DNA from: Daejeonella sp.
Lineage (GTDB): Bacteria; Bacteroidota; Bacteroidia; Sphingobacteriales; Sphingobacteriaceae
DNA length: 64,000 nucleotides
Assembly: GCF_017495225.1 (NCBI RefSeq)
Contig: NZ_JAFEIG010000023.1
Span: 55,738-119,737, forward strand
Direction of reading: 5' to 3'
Shown: one piece after another, positions 59,833 to 64,000 of the stretch
Layout of the letters: each line of letters begins with the position of its first letter
Numbering within the stretch: the first letter of the stretch is position 1
The notes under the pieces: model-generated
Database searches by the model: none
What the model was told of the DNA's origin: nothing
What the model saw: only the letters and a program-made list of their open reading frames with translations
Made by a program: the position numbers and the translations under genes

Positions 59833-61503
59833 TTAAGATTTTTTAAGCTCCTTAGCCCAAGCATCCTTAAGAGTTACCGTACGATTAAATACTAGGTAAT
59901 CTGGTCTTGAATCCGTATCCAATGTAAAATAACCTTTGCGGATGAATTGATAGCCAAAACCAGGTACAGCATTAGCCAAATCAGGTTCAATTAAGGCATT
60001 TTTAATCACGGTTAAACTTTCAGGATTTATATAATCTTTAAAGTCGCCTTCCTCATTTGAAGGATCTTCAACACGGAATAATCTATCGTAAAGGCGTATT
60101 TCTGCTGTTTTTGCACTTTCTACATTTAACCAATGAATGGTACCCTTTACATGAATTCCACTGGTATCATTTCCACTTCTAGATTCAGGGATATAGGTAC
60201 AATGGATTTCAGTAACACGGCCAGAATCATCCTTTACAAAAGAATCACACTGAATGATATAAGCATGTTTTAAACGAACCATTAATCCCGGACCCAAACG
60301 GAAATACTTCTTAGTTGGCTCCTCCATAAAATCATCACGCTCAATCCAAAGCTCCGAACTAAATGGAATGCTACGTACACCTTCGCCTCCCTCAACTTCA
60401 GGATTATTTTCACCCTCAAGCAATTCAGTTTGGCCTTTTGGATAATTAGTGATGATCAATTTTACTGGATCAATAACTGCCATTCTTCTCCAAGCCGACT
60501 TATTTAAATCTTCGCGAATGCAAAATTCTAATAAACCTAAGTCGATTTGATTTTCTCGTCGGGCAACCCCAATTCTTTCACTAAAATTACGAATCGATAG
60601 CGGCGTATATCCACGACGGCGTAAACCACTAATGGTAGGCATGCGTGGATCATCCCAGCCAGTTACGTAATTTTCGTTAACCAACTGAAGCAATTTACGC
60701 TTGCTCATTACCGTATAATTGATATTTAAACGAGCAAATTCATATTGCTTAGAAGGAAAAATATTTAACTGCTGTATAAACCACTCATAAAGTGGGCGAT
60801 GCGGAACAAATTCAAGCGTACAAATAGAATGGGTAATTTCCTCAATCGCATCCGATTGCCCATGAGCAAAATCATACATCGGATAAAGACACCATTTATC
60901 ACCAGTACGATGATGATGAGCATGTTTAATACGATACATCAATGGATCACGAAGGTGCATATTTGGTGATGCTAAATCAATTTTAGCACGCAAAACCTTT
61001 GCACCATCTGGGTATTTTCCATCCTTCATATCTTCAAAAAGCTGAAGATTTTCTTCAATGCTTCTGCTTCTATTAGGGGTTGGCTTGCCGGGCTCAGTCG
61101 GACTTCCCTTAGCAGCAGCAATTTCTTCCGCTGTGCTATCATCCACATAGGCTAAGCCCATTTTTATTAATGCTACAGCAAAATCATAGAGCTGATCAAA
61201 ATAATCGGATGAGTATAATTCCTTATCCCATTCAAAACCAAGCCATTTTATGTCCTCTCTGATGCTATCCACATACTCCACATCTTCGGTAGTTGGGTTA
61301 GTATCATCAAATCTTAAATTGGTTTTGCCATTATATTTTTTGGCAATTCCGAAGTTTAAACAAATGGATTTAGCATGGCCAATATGGAGGTAACCATTAG
61401 GCTCTGGTGGAAATCGCGTTAAGATACGACCACCATTTTTACCATTGCTAAGATCTTCTTCAATGATTTCTTCTAAAAAATTTAATGATCTTTCTTCGCT
61501 CAT
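59833..61503 (-). CDS. glnS: Glutaminyl-tRNA synthetase
   Basis: This class I synthetase attaches glutamine to tRNA. The 556-residue protein starts MSEERSLNFLEEIIEEDL. The HIGH motif is at residues 40-43 (GYLHIGHAK), and the KMSKS-type motif is VMSKR at 265-269; the C-terminal anticodon-binding beta barrels are intact. An in-frame ATG at 61533 would add ten residues, but a TATTTTTG promoter box lies between (61522-61529), so I place the start at 61503. The upstream flank is the left end of the duplicated segment. Confidence 0.97.
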   Translation of the reverse strand: MSEERSLNFLEEIIEEDLSNGKNGGRILTRFPPEPNGYLHIGHAKSICLNFGIAKKYNGKTNLRFDDTNPTTEDVEYVDSIREDIKWLGFEWDKELYSSDYFDQLYDFAVALIKMGLAYVDDSTAEEIAAAKGSPTEPGKPTPNRSRSIEENLQLFEDMKDGKYPDGAKVLRAKIDLASPNMHLRDPLMYRIKHAHHHRTGDKWCLYPMYDFAHGQSDAIEEITHSICTLEFVPHRPLYEWFIQQLNIFPSKQYEFARLNINYTVMSKRKLLQLVNENYVTGWDDPRMPTISGLRRRGYTPLSIRNFSERIGVARRENQIDLGLLEFCIREDLNKSAWRRMAVIDPVKLIITNYPKGQTELLEGENNPEVEGGEGVRSIPFSSELWIERDDFMEEPTKKYFRLGPGLMVRLKHAYIIQCDSFVKDDSGRVTEIHCTYIPESRSGNDTSGIHVKGTIHWLNVESAKTAEIRLYDRLFRVEDPSNEEGDFKDYINPESLTVIKNALIEPDLANAVPGFGYQFIRKGYFTLDTDSRPDYLVFNRTVTLKDAWAKELKKS

Positions 61504-61521
61504 AATAGATTTTACAGGTTG

Positions 61522-61529
61522 CAAAAATA
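61522..61529 (-). promoter_or_regulatory. -7 promoter box of glnS
   Basis: On the minus strand TATTTTTG fits TAnnTTTG, giving a leader of about 14 nt before the ATG at 61503. It supports the shorter GlnS start. Confidence 0.5.
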
Positions 61530-61557
61530 GCAAAATTTACCTTTAGATTTAAGGATT

Positions 61558-61626
61558 CTTGCAGCATCCGCCAAAGCATTTGGCAAAGCGTACGACCAGG
61601 ATGGATCAAGGTATTATGATGCAGCT
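61558..61626 (+). pseudogene. Broken left copy of the small exported peptide gene
   Basis: These 69 bp (CTTGCAGCATCCGCC to GATGCAGCT) match 63650-63718 in the intact 86-residue gene, codons for the end of the signal peptide and the first part of the mature chain. The 5' end is missing because glnS upstream sequence abuts it. After base 61626 the frame meets TAG and the rest of the gene is replaced by repeat DNA, until homology resumes at 62284. Confidence 0.88.
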
Positions 61627-62283
61627 TAGTTTTCTTAGCACAATTTTGCTTTTTCTCACGAAGTTCCCTCTCTACTTTTGGGATGACAGATATAGGAGCC
61701 TCATCTAGCGCTTGTAAAGAGTCTGAAGACTCCAATCATTGAATAATCCGTAGACACCGCTGCGCTGAAGTCTACGAACAGTGGGGCATAACGCCTAAAA
61801 TCCAAGTCCATTTTACAGTAGTTTTTAAAAACGACGCTAAGAAATATATATAAAATCATTTAGCAGGATTAGCTTGCACTGTCTTTCCCCAAGCTTTCTT
61901 CCGCCTTGGCTGGTGCGGCAATGATTTACCCTTGTCAAAGCACTGCCTTTCATAGCATCAGACGCAGCGGTGGGGTTTTGGTCTCTTTTTTCCTACAGAA
62001 AAAGGACTAGCCTCCGCGGCAATGAGCGGGAAATATCACTAATATCACTATCGTGCTATTAACAACAAAACGAAATTGAATACTCTTTCTTTTGAAGGCC
62101 AAAAGAAACAAAAGCCCTTTTTTTCCACTCCAAGGGAGTCCTTTGGACCAAGGCAGCTGGTCCGAAGGACTCCTTTGGAGCTCATACCCACCACACACAA
62201 AAGCCAAAAGCGCTCGGGCTGCGTTTTACTGAAGGGTAAAACAATGCCCCGCCCAAACACACAAGGCTTTGCCAAATGCTTTG
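61627..62283. repeat. Insert of dispersed-repeat sequence within the broken peptide gene
   Basis: These 657 bp replace 81 bp of the intact gene. From the left they hold a reverse-complement copy of the 55421-55480 repeat (61628-61690), a copy of the 31131-31222 repeat (61691-61782), an unassigned AT-rich and then GC-richer stretch, and a segment with AAGGCCAAAAGAAACAAAAG and short inverted parts such as AGTCCTTTGGACC (62080-62260). Open frames here are incidental. Confidence 0.75.
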
Positions 62284-62314
62284 GCGTCTTGTAACATGCC
62301 AATTGATCCGGGAT
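62284..62314 (+). pseudogene. 3' end of the broken peptide gene
   Basis: GCGTCTTGTAACATGCCAAT and what follows match the intact gene from 63800 on, with one change (GGGATC for GAGATC). It overlaps the stop of the minus-strand gene, as in the intact copy. Confidence 0.8.
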
Positions 62315-63211
62315 CTATAGTTGATTAACTATAATATTCATCATAAAATTGGTGCGGTTATTAGGTAAGTCAAACACCCGCCAATTTTTGTTTCCCTTTG
62401 AGTACTCATTTTTTACCCATGAATAGCTTTTATCCATAGATTCATTCAAACCTATACAAGGCATCTTAATATTATTATTTCGTGTTTTTTTTGATGGCCC
62501 AATTTCATAACTATCTTCCGGTAATATTTCCATTGCGACAAACAGTCCATCATTTGGCATTTCGATTTGATACTTACTGATATCAACTTTGAACCAGCTG
62601 TTTTTTCGTTTTGCTCTGACGATGATATTGTCTATCAGTAAATCCTTGTCAGGCCCTCCATTTGATTTACTCTTGGAATATACACGTACCCTGAAAGGCC
62701 CTTTATAGCTTCCGCCAACTTGTTCTTTTATGTAATAATTGATGGACTGAACTAAATATGGTTTTCCTGAAGGATTTTCTATAAACAAGGCATATTGATC
62801 ATTTACCCTAGACAAAAGCTTGTTGAATAAATTGTTCCCAGTATTGCCCCACTTCTCAACTTTATGCTTCAAGCCAATATTAATTGATACTTCATCTAAT
62901 AAATAACTTTTCTGATTTAAGATAATGTTTGGATCTTTAATTAATCTATTGAATACCCGTTCTTCTGACTGGTAACCAATACAACTGAAGGTTATAGTGT
63001 CAGTACTGCTAATGGTTTTGACAGAAAATTGATATCTGCCATTAAGATCGGTTAGGGTGTTTTTATTATTTATTGTAACCGTAACATATGGAATAACTTC
63101 GCCATTAGAGGACTTTACGACTCCGCTAATCGTATCTTGAGCGTACAAGTTTGTAAAGATGATGGTATAATTAAAGAATACTGTGGTAAAAACCTTTATT
63201 ATATTGCTCAT
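62315..63211 (-). CDS. Exported CarboxypepD-regulatory-domain protein, copy 1
   Basis: The 298-residue protein has a signal peptide (ending near NLYAQ). A carboxypeptidase-regulatory-like beta-sandwich (about 27-105) has DTISGVVKSSNGEVIPYVTV and ITFSCIGYQSEERV. A second beta-rich domain (about 110-298) of unknown family follows, with INYYIKEQVGGSYKGPFRVRV and VKNEYSKGNKNWRVFDLPNN. This N-domain is usually found on TonB receptors but here stands without a barrel. The gene is convergent with the small peptide gene, and a second copy follows at 63831. Confidence 0.8.
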   Translation of the reverse strand: MSNIIKVFTTVFFNYTIIFTNLYAQDTISGVVKSSNGEVIPYVTVTINNKNTLTDLNGRYQFSVKTISSTDTITFSCIGYQSEERVFNRLIKDPNIILNQKSYLLDEVSINIGLKHKVEKWGNTGNNLFNKLLSRVNDQYALFIENPSGKPYLVQSINYYIKEQVGGSYKGPFRVRVYSKSKSNGGPDKDLLIDNIIVRAKRKNSWFKVDISKYQIEMPNDGLFVAMEILPEDSYEIGPSKKTRNNNIKMPCIGLNESMDKSYSWVKNEYSKGNKNWRVFDLPNNRTNFMMNIIVNQL

Positions 63212-63583
63212 AAAATTTAAAAATAAGTCTTTATCATTTCAAAGATATATCTTTTACTCTACTGTCCTTAGATTTTCCATCGATTATCAAAATTGATTTT
63301 CTAAACAACATAAGGGCTGTTGTACAGTATTAGCCTAAAGCAGTTGGGTTTTCATGAGTATAAAGAATCTCATTTCCAAATAAAACCACTAAATGCGTTT
63401 TTCCTTAATTTTTAAAATGTAGATTACAGGAGTCTGGAGACCCCTCTTCATTTGCCAATCCGGAGAAGCGCTACGTTAAACTCTCTGAAAATCGAGGTAA
63501 AAAATATTAATTTTAAAAATATATATTTTTTTTAATATTAATTTATTATTAAATTACATCGTAAAATTTAATAAAATTTAATC
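63212..63583. other. Divergent upstream region, AT-rich
   Basis: A 372-bp gap between two divergent genes. It contains an AT-rich inverted repeat (63503-63539) and a short segment with GGAGTCTGGAGACCCCTC reminiscent of the repeat at 31131. No frame is credible. Confidence 0.6.
63503..63539. repeat. AT-rich inverted repeat upstream of the peptide gene
   Basis: AATATTAA ... AAAAATATATATTTTT ... TTAATATT, about 45 bp before the ATG of the 86-residue gene. It could be an operator or a DNA-bending site. Confidence 0.5.
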
Positions 63584-63844
63584 ATGAAGAAAAAAATGTT
63601 TAAAAGACTTGCTACCGTGGCAATTTGTTTGTCTCTTGTTTGTTCAAGCCTTGCAGCATCCGCCAAAGCATTTGGCAAAGCGTACGACCAGGATGGATCA
63701 AGGTATTATGATGCAGCTACCGACAAATGCTACGATGATTATGTAGTTACAACCTATTTTTTTTGGATACCGGTCGGGCAAAGCCGTATTTCAATCGAAG
63801 CGTCTTGTAACATGCCAATTGATCCGAGATCTATAGTTGATTAA
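63584..63844 (+). CDS. Small exported peptide (86 aa), intact copy
   Basis: The precursor has a strong signal peptide (about residues 1-28, ASAKA). The mature chain of about 58 residues is FGKAYDQDGSRYYDAATDKC and so on, acidic and aromatic, with two cysteines (in DKCYDDY and ASCNMP) that could form a disulfide. The last 14 bp overlap the stop of the convergent carboxypeptidase-regulatory-domain gene. A broken copy lies at 61558-62314. I recognise no family; a surface or secreted factor is plausible. Confidence 0.7.
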   Translation: MKKKMFKRLATVAICLSLVCSSLAASAKAFGKAYDQDGSRYYDAATDKCYDDYVVTTYFFWIPVGQSRISIEASCNMPIDPRSIVD

Positions 63845-64000
63845 CTATAATATTCATCATAAAATTGGCGGGCTTGTTAGGGAAGTCAAACAGCCGCCAA
63901 TTTTTGTTTCCCTTTGAGTACTCATTTTTTACCCATGAATAGCTCTTATCCATAGATTCATTCAAACCTATACAAGGCATCTTAATATTATTATTTCGTG
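63831..64000 (-). CDS. CarboxypepD-regulatory-domain protein, copy 2 (partial, C-terminus only)
   Basis: The minus strand encodes 55 C-terminal residues and a TAG stop, matching copy 1 base for base over most of the stretch. The differences change VFDLPNNRT to LFDFPNKPA. The gene continues beyond the window. Its stop region overlaps the end of the small peptide gene. The offset to copy 1 is 1516 bp. Confidence 0.88.
   Translation of the reverse strand, partial: RNNNIKMPCIGLNESMDKSYSWVKNEYSKGNKNWRLFDFPNKPANFMMNIIVNQL

Noticed and set aside
61504..61533. Upstream in-frame ATG as glnS start
   Set aside because: The extra ten residues span the TATTTTTG promoter box and the known family start is at MSEERS.
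62007..62302. Three overlapping open frames of 66-84 codons on both strands
   Set aside because: They lie wholly in dispersed-repeat DNA inside the broken peptide gene, overlap one another on opposite strands and show no protein-like features.

Overview
The window is about 64 kb of low-GC bacterial chromosome with no rRNA, no CRISPR array and no tRNA gene that I could see. The gene content points to a Bacteroidota member of the Sphingobacteriaceae type (Pedobacter-like). It has a TonB-dependent receptor with a carboxypeptidase-regulatory N-domain followed by a DUF4249 lipoprotein, many signal-peptide exopeptidases, a lipoprotein azurin, a GlnS-type glutaminyl-tRNA synthetase, and promoter boxes of the Bacteroidota type (TAnnTTTG) in front of several genes. 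The species cannot be named from this sequence.

Layout. 1-4.5 kb: partial aldehyde dehydrogenase, exported amidase, a degenerate FAD-oxidoreductase-like protein and an exported DinB protein. 4.7-13.9 kb: a tightly packed + strand block of exported peptidases (three M14 carboxypeptidase homologues, a small exported protein, and an S9 dipeptidyl-peptidase-like enzyme); the middle M14 protein appears to have lost its active site. 13.9-14.1 kb: a candidate free-standing small RNA or attenuator. 14.2-18.6 kb: an operon of a PIG-L deacetylase, two unannotated membrane microproteins and a sodium:solute symporter. 18.6-22.4 kb: an ECF sigma/anti-sigma pair, a small membrane protein, and a thioesterase/DinB/histidine kinase operon with overlapping genes. 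22.5-24.1 kb: gltX. 24.3-25.2 kb: a REP-associated tyrosine transposase whose reading frame contains a REP doublet of the same kind as the one directly downstream of it. 25.2-28.5 kb: an ABC export/lipoprotein-release type transporter.

28.5-31.9 kb is an accessory-looking stretch: a MITE-like nested inverted repeat, a lipoprotein nuclease, a Bro-N (phage antirepressor-like) gene, apparent gene remnants and small orphans. 32.3-36.8 kb: a two-component pair with a TPR-lipoprotein kinase, a small peptide gene, a membrane protein of unknown function and a GDSL esterase. 36.9-37.6 kb is a cluster of palindromic repeats with no gene. 37.7-47.9 kb: azurin, a REP pair, an OmpR-type two-component system with two exported neighbours, a DUF1080/cytochrome c pair, DUF1801, YihY/BrkB and a glycerophosphodiesterase. 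48-61.5 kb: a LEA-like lipoprotein, an alpha/beta hydrolase, an Fsr-like MFS exporter, a putative HTH protein, a protein with three HGKPGHRCD repeats, truA, DUF2911, a four-helix-bundle membrane sensor without an output domain, the TonB receptor/DUF4249 pair, an amidase and glnS.

61.5-64 kb holds a tandem duplication of a convergent, 3'-overlapping gene pair (a small exported peptide and a carboxypeptidase-regulatory-domain protein). In the left copy the peptide gene is broken, and part of it is replaced by dispersed-repeat sequence. The main candidates for something not yet described are the pseudo-M14 in the exopeptidase block, the transposase carrying a REP doublet in frame, the microproteins coupled to the symporter, the candidate RNA near 14 kb, the HGKPGHRCD repeat protein and the duplicated peptide/regulatory-domain pair.
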